A DNA stretch of 64,000 bases from Lactobacillus colini (GCF_017874575.1 NZ_JAGGLU010000006.1:85378-149377); one strand, 5' to 3'; numbered from the stretch's first letter, positions 45,253 to 54,932 are shown. Numbers and translations are program-made. The notes: a model not told the origin generated them from the letters alone.

Positions 45253-45996
45253 TTATTCCATCTTCTTAAAAACAATCTTATCCATCGTTGAAGAAGCATC
45301 ATACTGATAACCAAAATCATGAAAGTCTTTTAAATCATCTAACTTGGTGACTTGGTTGGCTGCCATAAAGTGCACCATGGCTCCCCGCGCCATCTTGGCA
45401 TGAGTCGCAATCTGGCGCCATTTATCGTTTTTTCTTTCTAAAAAAGTAACCGTAATTATCCTTTGTCCGTCTTTAACATAAGGTTCTAGCAAACGGGAAT
45501 ATTCCTTAGAAGCAAGATTAATTACTAGATTATCTTCTTTAAATATTTCCTGAGCAATACTCTCGCCCCAATAATGATAGAGACTATAATCAGCGAATCC
45601 TACCATACCAGTTCTCATCTCTAAACGGTATGGCACAACCCCATCAAACGGGCGCAATACCCCATATAATCCTGATAGGATACGCAAGTTCTTTTGCAAG
45701 TATTCTAATCCTGCACGCTCTAAAACATCCCCAGCCAAGTATTGATACTGAATTCCATTGTAAGCCATCATCGCTGGCGTCAGCTGCTGGTCTAGTTCTT
45801 CATAGTTGAGTCTTGTCATATTTTCACGTACAATCTTGTCATTGGCTTGCCAAATTTCTTTTAACTGATCGAAATCTCTACTCTTCAAAAAATCCCATAG
45901 TACCCTTGCCTTATCCAAAAAGATAGGCATGCTCTCAACTGCAAAACTATCGCGATCAATTTGCATCTTTTTAGCTGGTGCAATGATAATTTTCAT
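45253..45996 (-). CDS. yaaA: Peroxide stress protein YaaA
   Basis: 247 residues, full-length YaaA/DUF328: IIIAPAKKM, ALMAYNGIQYQYL, LSGLYGVLRPFDGVVPYRLEM, INLASKEYSRLLEP, and KMARGAMVHFM. In E. coli YaaA lowers free iron and protects DNA from H2O2. That fits a host that makes peroxide through the Nfr pair. GGAGG precedes the ATG; it is divergent from the gene at 46059. Confidence 0.92.
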   Translation of the reverse strand: MKIIIAPAKKMQIDRDSFAVESMPIFLDKARVLWDFLKSRDFDQLKEIWQANDKIVRENMTRLNYEELDQQLTPAMMAYNGIQYQYLAGDVLERAGLEYLQKNLRILSGLYGVLRPFDGVVPYRLEMRTGMVGFADYSLYHYWGESIAQEIFKEDNLVINLASKEYSRLLEPYVKDGQRIITVTFLERKNDKWRQIATHAKMARGAMVHFMAANQVTKLDDLKDFHDFGYQYDASSTMDKIVFKKME

Positions 45997-46058
45997 CGAA
46001 ATTCCTCCAAAAAACCTTATAATTATAATGATACTTAATTTAGAAAGTAGGTCCCATT

Positions 46059-46763
46059 ATGACTAATAACTTACATGCTGAGAATCCTGAAGACTTAAAC
46101 ATTGGTATTGTTCTACAATACAACATTGCCGACAAAGGCGCAATTGATGCCGATAACCTTGTTCGCTATGCTCGTGATTGTGGCTTCCGTGGCGTAAGCA
46201 TTAACGGTGCTGACGAATTGCAAACTAAACTTTTAAAACAATCTTGTCAAACTTACAGCCTTAAATTCTGCCAAGCAAGAAGTGCTATCAAGTTAGAAGG
46301 TCCTGATATCTTATCAGAGATAATGATTGCTAGAAATGAATCAAGAAATATTTACTTTGAAATTGATCTCAACCAAGATGGTCAAATTGATAGCGATGAA
46401 GTGCCAGCAATGGATAACTTACGTCAATGGATTGGTCGCTTCGGCCACGCCTTCTATGAAGCTCGCCCAACTAAAGAGATAAGCACCAATAGCAATGCCT
46501 ATATCTTTAAAAACGCCATTGCTCCATATCAGATTTATATCTTTATCCACCAGCCTCTTGCAGATAAGATCACATTAAATGGCGTCCCAGAGATTAAGCG
46601 GGCCATCTGGATCGACACACGCAAGGAATTAAACTTCAACCAAGACGGCAATCAAATCACGATTGACTTACCAAGAGAAGATGATGATCTTAAATTTACT
46701 ATTTATGGTCTTCGCCTTGAAGCACACCGCCCGGAAGATGATATGGGCCCAACAGAATTTTAA
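46059..46763 (+). CDS. Protein of unknown function with an EF-hand-like loop
   Basis: 234 residues, cytoplasmic, Asp/Asn-rich. Residues 1-75 (GIVLQYNIADKGAIDADNLVRYARDCGFRGVSINGADEL) resemble the first strands and helix of a TIM-barrel hydrolase of the alpha-L-fucosidase type, but no complete barrel or catalytic residue follows. At about 107-118 the sequence DLNQDGQIDSDE is a textbook EF-hand calcium loop. The C-terminal half is beta-rich. SD AAGTAGG. Function not assigned. Confidence 0.6.
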   Translation: MTNNLHAENPEDLNIGIVLQYNIADKGAIDADNLVRYARDCGFRGVSINGADELQTKLLKQSCQTYSLKFCQARSAIKLEGPDILSEIMIARNESRNIYFEIDLNQDGQIDSDEVPAMDNLRQWIGRFGHAFYEARPTKEISTNSNAYIFKNAIAPYQIYIFIHQPLADKITLNGVPEIKRAIWIDTRKELNFNQDGNQITIDLPREDDDLKFTIYGLRLEAHRPEDDMGPTEF

Positions 46764-46769
46764 TTTATC

Positions 46770-46807
46770 AAAAATGAGCATATTAATTAGGATATGCTCA
46801 TTTTTTT
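46770..46807. terminator. Bidirectional terminator
   Basis: AAAAATGAGCATAT and ATATGCTCATTTTTTT around an eight-base loop. Confidence 0.88.
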
Positions 46808-48602
46808 ACGCATTATAACTTGTTACATTGATAAAGATTAAGATGTAATTCTTCAACCGACTAGCATAGCTGGTCTTGGAGCTATATGAACTAATCGTCT
46901 TCTTAGCCAGCTCTACATTGTCTGTAATTAAGCCATCAACATGAATGAACATCATGTGCTGCATCACTTCCTGCGTATTTACCGTCCAAGCATAGACTGG
47001 ATGATGATCTAGGTGAGCTTGCCAGATAAAGTTGTTATTCAAGGTTGAATACTCCATCGCATAACCATCTGCCACACTATGAGGATAAGTAAAGTTGTAG
47101 GGCTGAATGTATAAGACGAAGAGCTTAGGATTGATCTTATGCAAGTCACTTACTACATGATAGTCTAGTGATTGCACTTGATAGTGATTATTTAAAATCA
47201 GACGACCATACTTTTTGTTAAAATTCTCTAGCATCATCTTAGAATCTCTAGGAGTTGTTTTAATTTCAATTAATAGCTTTTGCTTTAACTTCTTAACAGC
47301 CTTTAGGTATTGATCTAAGCTAGCTATCTTGGCTTGGTGGCCATCTTCTCTTACAGTTAGGCTTATTAATTGCTTGAGAGTTAAGTCTTTAGGAGTCTTA
47401 TTAAGGCCGGCTAGTTTTTCAAGATTTTCGTCATGCATAATGACGAACTGCTTATCTTTAGTTTCGTGAATGTCTATTTCAACATAGTCAGGCTTTAACT
47501 TAGCGGTCTTCTTTAAAGCAGAGATTGTGTTCTGGACACCGTTATGGTCACTTACACCGCGGTGAGAGATTATTAGTGGCGCCTTACTATTATTATCTTT
47601 TAAATAAAAATTATTATTAACTGCTGTATCAGCTAAGAAGACTAGCATTAATATACCAGCTACTCCAGCTAAAAGTTTTGATCGTCTTTTAGGTCGACGA
47701 ATCTCAATGTCTTCAGGCTTTAGCAACGACGTTATAAGCAAGATACTGACTACGGTTGACCAGATTGCTGCTACTTCTGAGGTTAGTTGTATTAGCAACA
47801 TATTAATACTTGCGCCAATGAAGGCAGCCTGCTTAGGTAATAAGTCCCAGACTAATTGACAACAATAAATTAACCACCAGCTTATTGCTAAAGCTAAAAC
47901 GCTCAAAACCCCGACCAAAACCAACGCCTTGACTATCTGCCACCAACGCTTATGAGCAGTAAGTTGCCAGCTCTTCTTCATTGCTGAATAAGTATTCATC
48001 TCCTGATAAGACATTAGTGGCAATGTCATTACCCACCGCAGACCTAAAATTGCTGCAATTGCAAAAAATACTATCAACCCCGTAGCTAACCAAGCACTAC
48101 GTGTCATATAATCCATAATAAATTGTGGCACTTGCACCTTAGCCAATAACGGAGTTCGATAAATACTATCAACAAATGGAATAATTAAAATAAAATAGCC
48201 TACTAACAAGATTAGTGAACTCGGCCTAATTAACTTTAAGGAATTAATAACTTGTTGATAAGTCCAGCTCAAACTAAAATTATCACTCTTAATCCCTTGG
48301 ATCCCTAACAGTAATGAAGAGAATTCCACATAGATGATACTGATCAGTAAGACTAATTCTAATATTAGCAAGATAAAAGCTACTGGCTGGGTAGTGATGA
48401 TCGTTAAGATATTCTGATAAGAAATGAATGGTATCGCACTGGCTTGTAAGATTAACGTTGTTACATATCTGAAAGTTGGAATAATAAGTAATTGATTACT
48501 TACATCTAGTCCTAAGAATAAAACTAAATATTGCAATAGATGGCGCTTAAATTCAATGGAATATCTTCTAATATCTATAAATGAAGCTTTAATTATGCTC
48601 AC
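46806..48602 (-). CDS. Glycerophosphodiester phosphodiesterase with N-terminal membrane domain
   Basis: 598 residues: a multi-helix membrane domain (about 1-315) and an extracellular GDPD domain (about 340-570) with LIISHRGVSDHNGVQNTISAL, YVEIDIHETKDKQFVIMHDENL, LIEIKTTP, YAWTVNT and DGLITDN. It hydrolyses glycerophosphodiesters, perhaps from lipoteichoic acid turnover, at the outer face. Start is GTG at 48602. The downstream neighbour of the HIT-like gene (gap 11). Confidence 0.88.
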   Translation of the reverse strand: MSIIKASFIDIRRYSIEFKRHLLQYLVLFLGLDVSNQLLIIPTFRYVTTLILQASAIPFISYQNILTIITTQPVAFILLILELVLLISIIYVEFSSLLLGIQGIKSDNFSLSWTYQQVINSLKLIRPSSLILLVGYFILIIPFVDSIYRTPLLAKVQVPQFIMDYMTRSAWLATGLIVFFAIAAILGLRWVMTLPLMSYQEMNTYSAMKKSWQLTAHKRWWQIVKALVLVGVLSVLALAISWWLIYCCQLVWDLLPKQAAFIGASINMLLIQLTSEVAAIWSTVVSILLITSLLKPEDIEIRRPKRRSKLLAGVAGILMLVFLADTAVNNNFYLKDNNSKAPLIISHRGVSDHNGVQNTISALKKTAKLKPDYVEIDIHETKDKQFVIMHDENLEKLAGLNKTPKDLTLKQLISLTVREDGHQAKIASLDQYLKAVKKLKQKLLIEIKTTPRDSKMMLENFNKKYGRLILNNHYQVQSLDYHVVSDLHKINPKLFVLYIQPYNFTYPHSVADGYAMEYSTLNNNFIWQAHLDHHPVYAWTVNTQEVMQHMMFIHVDGLITDNVELAKKTISSYSSKTSYASRLKNYILIFINVTSYNA

Positions 48603-48613
48603 TTCTTTTCTAA

Positions 48614-49399
48614 TTATTTTTGCTTTTTGACAAAGTTCTGCAAATTGGCTACTTCCCTCCTCAGAGTCTGTTCATCATTACATTGAGAAAGCTTATAGCC
48701 AACAAAGTATGGCGGTGCATAAAAACGGGGAATTAACTTACAGCAGATGCCATCTGAATCATAATGTGGATAGAAGAATAAATTGTAAGAAGTGCAGCGA
48801 CCATGATACATTTCTTCTAACATATATTTAGCACCATATTGAATCCAATCTGACCAAGTATCAATTCCCTCTCTATTAAGAAGGTTAACATTAATCTCTT
48901 GGTATCCTTGAACCGGATGGGTGGCGAAGTTCACCTCAACATCTTGATCTTGATAAACAGTTATACCTGTAAAGTTATTGGCTTGAATATACTTATAACC
49001 GTCTACCTGCTCTAAGCCCACTAGCTGCATATGAGGGTGTGCTAACGATCCCGCAGATAGTGGACCATAATTCTTATACCACAGAACTGACTTAAAGCTA
49101 GGATCACTTCTCATCTTGTCAAAGCAAGCGAGAGCAAAGCGCATCAACTTACGGTTATATATTTGAGAATAATTAGTTACATCACCATTATGGTTATCTG
49201 ATTCAATTAATACCGTTTGTAAAGTATCTTTTAGAGTGGGATAACGATTATGTAGCCAGATCATGGCCCCATTTTCTTCATAAATATCAGTTAAATGCTC
49301 AACATCACAAAACGGACACACATGACTCTTCCCCTTGCGAAAGCTTGATGGCTTATCATGTGCGACAGCTAATTCAAAAATAATTGGATCATTTTTCAA
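48614..49399 (-). CDS. DUF4931/GalT-like HIT-superfamily protein
   Basis: 261 residues. Metal-type CPFCDVEH (about 28-35) and AHPHMQLVGLEQ (about 122-133) recall the zinc site and the HPHxQ active site of galactose-1-phosphate uridylyltransferases, but the protein is shorter than GalT and belongs to the DUF4931 group. A nucleotidyl transferase or hydrolase role is inferred. Start is TTG at 49399 with AAGGTG upstream. The region upstream holds a cre-like site. Confidence 0.7.
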   Translation of the reverse strand: MKNDPIIFELAVAHDKPSSFRKGKSHVCPFCDVEHLTDIYEENGAMIWLHNRYPTLKDTLQTVLIESDNHNGDVTNYSQIYNRKLMRFALACFDKMRSDPSFKSVLWYKNYGPLSAGSLAHPHMQLVGLEQVDGYKYIQANNFTGITVYQDQDVEVNFATHPVQGYQEINVNLLNREGIDTWSDWIQYGAKYMLEEMYHGRCTSYNLFFYPHYDSDGICCKLIPRFYAPPYFVGYKLSQCNDEQTLRREVANLQNFVKKQK

Positions 49400-49428
49400 A
49401 ATTTTTCACCTTATTTTTCATTTTTTGG

Positions 49429-49457
49429 TTGCATCTATAAGTATAGTCTACTATAAT
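49429..49457 (+). promoter_or_regulatory. Plus-strand promoter of an orphan short transcript
   Basis: TTGCAT (49429-49434), exactly 17 bases, TATAAT (49452-49457). No plus-strand gene follows. Confidence 0.6.
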
Positions 49458-49472
49458 AATTAACGAAGGCGG

Positions 49473-49486
49473 TTGAAGCGCTTTCA
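49473..49486. promoter_or_regulatory. cre-like site
   Basis: TTGAAGCGCTTTCA; read on the minus strand, TGAAAGCGCTTCAA matches TGNAANCGNWNNCW at 13 of 14 positions. Could act on the short plus-strand transcript and on the minus-strand DUF4931-GDPD operon. Confidence 0.6.
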
Positions 49487-49520
49487 TATAAATAACATTT
49501 TGTAGCTTTCCTTAACTTTA

Positions 49521-49553
49521 CCCTTTCGGCAACTTTTCCGAAAGGGTTTTTTT
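49521..49553 (+). terminator. Orphan plus-strand terminator
   Basis: CCCTTTCGG, CAACTTTT, CCGAAAGGG, seven T. No plus-strand ORF precedes it. Confidence 0.88.
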
Positions 49554-49608
49554 GATGCCAAAGTAACCTAATTGAAAATTATAGTATTTTTTAACTTGTA
49601 CACAAAGT

Positions 49609-49653
49609 AAAAAGACAGTAGCACTGATTTTAATAAAATGCTATTGTCTTTTC
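49609..49653 (-). terminator. Terminator of the adhesin gene
   Basis: Minus-strand GACAATAGCA and TGCTACTGTC, then TTTTT, around a 15-base loop. Confidence 0.8.
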
Positions 49654-49669
49654 TTTATATATTTACTTA

Positions 49670-52600
49670 TTAGTTACGGCGCTTGCGGTAACCTACTAAG
49701 CCCACTAGTCCTGCTGCTAAGAGTAACCCTGCTCCTACCTTAGCAAGAGTATCAGAGTCTTGGCTACCTGTTTGTGGTAACTTATCTCTATTCACACCCT
49801 TGGCTACGCTTGGAGCTGCTGGCTTGCTTGTTCTTACATTAGACTTGTTAACTAGCTTAGTTGAAGTACTTACAACTCTTGCAGTTGACTTACCAGTATT
49901 AGCTACTGGTACTTCTGAATTAGTTGAAGTACTTGGTGTGTCATTATCAGGAGTACTTGGAGTCTGATCCGGTGTTACAGGGATTGCAACTGCTTCTAGA
50001 ACAACTGTGTAAGTCTTACCGTTGTTAGCATTAGTGAAGCTGCTTCCTGCTTGATTGGTGAAGCCATCACTTACAAGCTTGTAGCCTTGCTTCTCAAAGC
50101 TCTTGATAATTGAATCTGTGCTGTAGTTAATCCAGTCACCTTCATTACCAGTAAGGATATCAGTCTTTAAGACATTTTCCTTACCATCGTTGTCCTTAGT
50201 TACATAAACAACTGAAATGTTTATCTGATTCTGAGGGGTTGGATTAGTTGGAGTTACCACCTTAGTGTAGACAACTGGAGTGTCTTTGCCTGGATCATTA
50301 GGAGTTACAGTCTTTACACTTGAAGTGTAACCAGGAACAGTTGGCACTGGTTCATTTGGCACTACCTTAGTTGGATCATGTGGATCTGTTTCATATGTTG
50401 GAGTAGGTGCATTTGGAATTGGATTTCCTTCTGGATCTACTGGTACGATCTTACCGTTCTTCTTATATGGAACTTCAACATTAGTATCAGTACCATCAGT
50501 ATGAGGTGCATCTTCTGGCACATCTGGCTTTTCAGTATGGTAGCCAGGAACTACTGGATTATCTACCTTTGGATAATTGCCATCTGCCGTAGTCTTACCA
50601 CTAGTAGTATGAGTAGTTACTTCTTGATCTACTGGTGTTGGGGTCTTGCTATCTTTATCATCAATACCTGTATAAGTAATGTGGCGTGTCACCTTACCGT
50701 CAGTTGTTGGAGGTGTAACTCTAGTGTAGACAACTGGAGTGTCTTTGCCTGGATCATTAGGAGTTACAGTCTTTACACTTGGAGTGTAACCAGGAACAGT
50801 TGGCACTGGCTCATTTGGTACTACCTTAGTTGGATCATGTGGATCTGTTTCGTAAGTTGGTGTCTCTGCTCCTGGAATTGGATTACCATTTGGATCTACT
50901 GGTATGATCTTACCATTCTTATAGTAAGTTATATCGGTGGCTACATCTGGTTTATCTGGAGTTGCTGGAACAGTTGTTGCAATATTTTTATCAGCATGGT
51001 AACCATCTATAACCGGTGTATTAACATCATTAAAGCTATGTGTCTGTGGATTCCAATTTTCAGTCTTAGTGGTCTTACCTGTTACCTTGTCAACAGTAAT
51101 TGTACGGGTAAATGCACCATCTTGGGTGGTTACATGCTTATCTGGAGTATGCTCACCTGCACCATTATAGCGAATAGTTTGGCTGGCATTCTTAGTTACT
51201 TCATTACTACCTGCTGGCCATTTTGGACCATTTGGATCTTCCTTATTAATCGGAGTTCCTGGATCACTTGGGTCTTGAGGTGTTGAAGTTGCACTACCAT
51301 GATGGAAAGTAACCAAATAAATTTTGCCATTATTATCTACATTGAGGTCATTACCAACCTTGTTAGTATAACCATCTTCCTCTAATACATAACCCTTATT
51401 CTTTAAGGCAGTAATTGTATCCGTAGTCTTGTAATCAATCTTGCTACCTTCATTACCACTTACTACCTTATCTGGGATAATTTCAGAATTGTTATTGTCT
51501 AAGTCAATGTACTTAACAGTCAACTTCATTGGAGTTGCTGGAGTTTCATTCTTGGTGTAGACAACCGGAGTATCCTTGCCTGGATCATTAGGAGTTACAG
51601 TCTCTACACTTGGAGTGTAACCAGGAACAGTTGGCACTGGTTCATTCGGCACTACCTTAGTTGGATCATGTGGATCTGTTTCGTATATTGGTGTGTCTGC
51701 TCCTGGAATTTGCTTTCCATTTGGATCTACCGGTACGATCTTACCATTCTCAGTATAAGTAACTGTCTCTTCCGTAGTCGGATTTTCTGGTGTTACGGTC
51801 TTATTACCAGCTACTTTTTTATCTGCATGGTAGCCAGCAATGTTTGGGGTGGTAACTTCATTAAATGTATGGTTTTCTGGACTCCAACCTTTATCTTCAA
51901 TAACCTTCCCAGTTACCTTATCAATTACAAGAGTATGGTTAAAGGTTGTAGTTTGAACATTGTCCTTAGGAGTCTTATCACCTGCACCTTGGTAGTGGAT
52001 AGTCTGAGTTCCTGTTCTTTGTAGGCTATCTTTACCAGTATCTTCGCCCCATTTTGGTCCATTACCATCTGGATCATTTGGATTGATTGGTTGACCAGGA
52101 TTACCTGGTTCATCTGGGGTGATAGTTACCTTTGCATGGTGGAAGGTTACTTCATATGTGTGACCATTATTGCTTGAACTAAAGGTGCTACCTGACTTGC
52201 CAGTAAAGCCATCTTCTTGTAATACATAGCCTTTATTTTCTAAGTCAGCAATTGTATCCGTAGTCTTGTAATCAATCTTGCTACCTTCATTACCACTTAC
52301 TACCTTATCTGGGACAATTTCAGAATTGTTATTGTCCAAGTCAATGTACTTAACAGTCAACTTCATTGGAGTTGCTGGAGTTTCATTCTTGGTGTAGACA
52401 ACCGGAGTATCCTTGCCTGGATCATTTGGCGTTACAGTCTCTACACTTGGAGTGTAACCAGGAACAGTTGGCACTGGTTCATTTGGCACTACCTTAGTTG
52501 GATCATTTGGATCTGTTTCGTATGTTGGTGTATCTGCTCCTGGAATTGGATTATCATTTGGATCTACCGGTACAATCTTACCATTCTTAGTGTAAGTAAC

Positions 52601-54655
52601 TGTAAAGCTCTTAGTTAAATCGTCTGGTGTTACTTTAGCTCCACCTGCAGACTTTTGATCTGCATGGTAGCCAGCAATATTTGGAGTGGTAACTTCATTA
52701 AATGTATGATTTTCTGGACTCCAACCTTTATCTTCAATAACCTTCCCAGTTACCTTATCAATTACAAGAGTATGGTTAAAGGTTGTAGTTTGAACATTGT
52801 CCTTAGGAGTCTTATCACCTGCACCTTGGTAGTGGATAGTCTGAGTTCCTGTTCTTTGTAAGCTATCTTTACCAGTATCTTCGCTCCATTTTGGTCCATT
52901 ACCATCTGGATCATTTGGATTGATTGGTTGCCCAGGATTGCCTGGTTTATCTGGGGTAATAGTTACTGTTGCGTGTTTAAACTCAACTAAATAAGTTTTG
53001 CCATTGTTATTATCCCCAATAACTGATCCTGCTTTACCAGTATAACCATCGCTAACAAAGATATACCCTTTCTTTTGTAGTTCCTCTATTGAGGATTGGG
53101 TTGTATAGCTTATTGAAGCATTATAATTACCAGAAATTACATCTTCAAATATTTTCTTAGGATTTTTTTCGTCTTGGATGTCGACATATCTAACTATAAA
53201 TTGACCATTTTTAATTCCAGATCCATCTGCATCTAGCTTATAAGCAGCTGGATCACTGTCGACAATGGCGAAGTTCCAATAAGTAGGGAGACCATTAGAT
53301 GTCTTACCACTAATATTGGAATTAAATGCCATTCTAGCATCAGGGTTAAATTTAGTATTAAAGACAATCACATAGGTATTAGCATTTGGGGAATAATCTG
53401 AATCACTTGGCATAGTAACATTAAGTTCATTATTGTCATAGCTAATACCAGCTTGATCGGTAACATCTGTTAAGTCATCTGAATTTAATGCAAAACTCTG
53501 GTTAAGTTGTGCACCATTATTTAACTGATATACCTTTACTTGCGTATCAGAATTATTGAAGCTAATCTCTGAATCAACAGCGTTGGTATCTCTCGTTCGA
53601 CTACTAATTTCACTAGCAGTTAAATTGCGAATATTGACACTTTCATCATAAATCTGTCTATTCTTCGGATTGACATAGACCATCCCTGTGAAAGTTCCAG
53701 TCTTAGGATTAAGATACTTATAAAAAGCCTCACCATTAGCTAAGTATTCAGTACGTTCAGTTGTTCCAGTTAAAGGAAGATAATCAACATAGATAGTTTG
53801 AGTAGCTGATTGATTACCAACTGTTGTGGTTATATCTTGATATGAAGAGTTCTTTACTACTTCAGGATTAATATAAAGCGGGAAGCTTATACTTGCATTA
53901 ATTTCCTGCTTACCGTCTACATAAGGAGTTAGGGTAAATTCTATTCCCTTATAATCATCATCAAATTTACCTGTAGCCACAATATTTTTGCCGTCTTTAG
54001 TCGTTACATTGGGTGCGCCTAGGGCTTTAGAATCTCTAACACCATTTGGAGTTAGGGTATCACCCCAGCTAATCTTAAATCGATCACCTGATTTAACTTC
54101 AGAAGGAAGGCTAAATGAGTAATCCCCATATAAGAAGCCGGCATTTTCAGGTTTAACGATCTCGTTTTTTTGCATTGGTTGGCCTTGATCATTGGAGAAG
54201 CCTACCGACACATTCTCTAACTTACCATCGATGCTTTGACCAGCAGAATTATCGGTTGCAGCTTGAGTTAGCTTGGTCTGTAAGTTATCAGTCGTTTGCT
54301 TTTGATTAGTAGCTGCTAGCGTAGCTGTATGTTTGACATCTAATGTATCTTTTTCTTCTTTAGAAGTTACAGTACTTTCCTCATTAGTAGATTCTGGCTG
54401 AGATTGAGAACTAGATGGCTGAGATTTTTCGACGATAGATTTTTCTAATTCAGACTTATCTGTATCCTTGTTAGAAGTTTCGGATGAATTCTCTACTTCA
54501 GCGGCATGGGCAGTCAGAGGATGCGTTACCCCCCCCACATTTAACATAACACCAAAAAGAGTAGTACCAAGCAAGACAGATGCTGCCTTACCCGTTACCT
54601 TTCTAATGCCAAAGCGTTGTTTTTGATCTTCAACAACAAAAGAACCCTTCTTCAC
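49670..54655 (-). CDS. LPXTG-anchored mucin-binding-type surface adhesin with repeats
   Basis: 1661 residues from GTG 54655 (AGGAGG seven bases upstream; an ATG at 54682 lies upstream of that site). YSIRK-like signal peptide (RFGIRKVTGKAASVLLGTTLFGV, cleaved near AHA-AE), Ser/Thr/Glu-rich spacer, an Ig-like binding head (about 54200-53230), then four MucBP-like domains (starting near 53205, 52375, 51530, 50225) alternating with Muc_B2-like domains (near 52905, 52060, 51225, 50700) and VPVDPNG...DPTKVVPNEPVP linkers. Wall-spanning Ser/Pro stretch, LPQTG (49764-49778), membrane helix, RKRRN. Sortase A substrate; probably binds mucus. AT-rich 5' region of about 160 nt; the promoter -10 TATGAT is at 54823-54828. 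Confidence 0.9.
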   Translation of the reverse strand: MKKGSFVVEDQKQRFGIRKVTGKAASVLLGTTLFGVMLNVGGVTHPLTAHAAEVENSSETSNKDTDKSELEKSIVEKSQPSSSQSQPESTNEESTVTSKEEKDTLDVKHTATLAATNQKQTTDNLQTKLTQAATDNSAGQSIDGKLENVSVGFSNDQGQPMQKNEIVKPENAGFLYGDYSFSLPSEVKSGDRFKISWGDTLTPNGVRDSKALGAPNVTTKDGKNIVATGKFDDDYKGIEFTLTPYVDGKQEINASISFPLYINPEVVKNSSYQDITTTVGNQSATQTIYVDYLPLTGTTERTEYLANGEAFYKYLNPKTGTFTGMVYVNPKNRQIYDESVNIRNLTASEISSRTRDTNAVDSEISFNNSDTQVKVYQLNNGAQLNQSFALNSDDLTDVTDQAGISYDNNELNVTMPSDSDYSPNANTYVIVFNTKFNPDARMAFNSNISGKTSNGLPTYWNFAIVDSDPAAYKLDADGSGIKNGQFIVRYVDIQDEKNPKKIFEDVISGNYNASISYTTQSSIEELQKKGYIFVSDGYTGKAGSVIGDNNNGKTYLVEFKHATVTITPDKPGNPGQPINPNDPDGNGPKWSEDTGKDSLQRTGTQTIHYQGAGDKTPKDNVQTTTFNHTLVIDKVTGKVIEDKGWSPENHTFNEVTTPNIAGYHADQKSAGGAKVTPDDLTKSFTVTYTKNGKIVPVDPNDNPIPGADTPTYETDPNDPTKVVPNEPVPTVPGYTPSVETVTPNDPGKDTPVVYTKNETPATPMKLTVKYIDLDNNNSEIVPDKVVSGNEGSKIDYKTTDTIADLENKGYVLQEDGFTGKSGSTFSSSNNGHTYEVTFHHAKVTITPDEPGNPGQPINPNDPDGNGPKWGEDTGKDSLQRTGTQTIHYQGAGDKTPKDNVQTTTFNHTLVIDKVTGKVIEDKGWSPENHTFNEVTTPNIAGYHADKKVAGNKTVTPENPTTEETVTYTENGKIVPVDPNGKQIPGADTPIYETDPHDPTKVVPNEPVPTVPGYTPSVETVTPNDPGKDTPVVYTKNETPATPMKLTVKYIDLDNNNSEIIPDKVVSGNEGSKIDYKTTDTITALKNKGYVLEEDGYTNKVGNDLNVDNNGKIYLVTFHHGSATSTPQDPSDPGTPINKEDPNGPKWPAGSNEVTKNASQTIRYNGAGEHTPDKHVTTQDGAFTRTITVDKVTGKTTKTENWNPQTHSFNDVNTPVIDGYHADKNIATTVPATPDKPDVATDITYYKNGKIIPVDPNGNPIPGAETPTYETDPHDPTKVVPNEPVPTVPGYTPSVKTVTPNDPGKDTPVVYTRVTPPTTDGKVTRHITYTGIDDKDSKTPTPVDQEVTTHTTSGKTTADGNYPKVDNPVVPGYHTEKPDVPEDAPHTDGTDTNVEVPYKKNGKIVPVDPEGNPIPNAPTPTYETDPHDPTKVVPNEPVPTVPGYTSSVKTVTPNDPGKDTPVVYTKVVTPTNPTPQNQINISVVYVTKDNDGKENVLKTDILTGNEGDWINYSTDSIIKSFEKQGYKLVSDGFTNQAGSSFTNANNGKTYTVVLEAVAIPVTPDQTPSTPDNDTPSTSTNSEVPVANTGKSTARVVSTSTKLVNKSNVRTSKPAAPSVAKGVNRDKLPQTGSQDSDTLAKVGAGLLLAAGLVGLVGYRKRRN
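51421..52110 (-). repeat. Adhesin repeat, copy 2
   Basis: Nearly identical at DNA level to 52258-52947, offset exactly 837 bases (279 codons). It encodes a MucBP-like domain end, linker and Muc_B2-like domain. Confidence 0.8.
52258..52947 (-). repeat. Adhesin repeat, copy 1
   Basis: Partner of the block at 51421-52110. Only scattered substitutions separate them, so duplication or gene conversion is recent. Confidence 0.8.
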
Positions 54656-54932
54656 AATATTACCTCCTGTTAATAAATGCATTAGCTTTGATCACTATAA
54701 GAAAACCCATAATTAAATTACTTAATTGCATCAAGTACTAGAATTAATAGGCTTGCATATAATGACCAATAATCTAATGCAAAATTAGTATTAATTTATC
54801 TATCCTTAACTTTTATATAAAAATCATAACACATATTATTAAATTATGTAACATTTTCCAATTAATAACGTATATATATTAATTACATTTTATTTTTTCT
54901 TAACTATGTTATTTTATATATTTGACCAGAAT
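54656..54932 (-). promoter_or_regulatory. AT-rich leader and promoter of the adhesin gene
   Basis: No ORF. Extended -10 TGTTATGAT (TATGAT at 54823-54828) on the minus strand would give a leader of about 160 nt. The remainder is AT-rich with no other signal recognised. Confidence 0.45.

Larger units (their letters stand above)
49463..49553 (+). ncRNA. Candidate CcpA-controlled small RNA, about 90 nt
   Basis: Between the promoter at 49429-49457 and a strong terminator (49521-49553) there is no ATG and only a five-codon TTG frame. A cre-like palindrome lies 10-24 bases after the expected start. It lies alone between two minus-strand genes. It may be a small RNA or the remains of a gene lost between promoter and terminator. 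Confidence 0.45.

Noticed and set aside
50378..52861. Long plus-strand frames (302, 118 and 68 codons) opposite the adhesin, rich in Trp, Cys and Ile
   Set aside because: They are mirror frames of the repetitive adhesin; their content follows from Pro/Thr/Asn/Asp codons on the other strand, and two of them are just the two repeat copies. No ribosome sites.
49670..54655. Direct repeats that might suggest a CRISPR array
   Set aside because: Repeat unit is 279 codons long, stays in frame and encodes MucBP/Muc_B2-type domains; no short repeat-spacer pattern.
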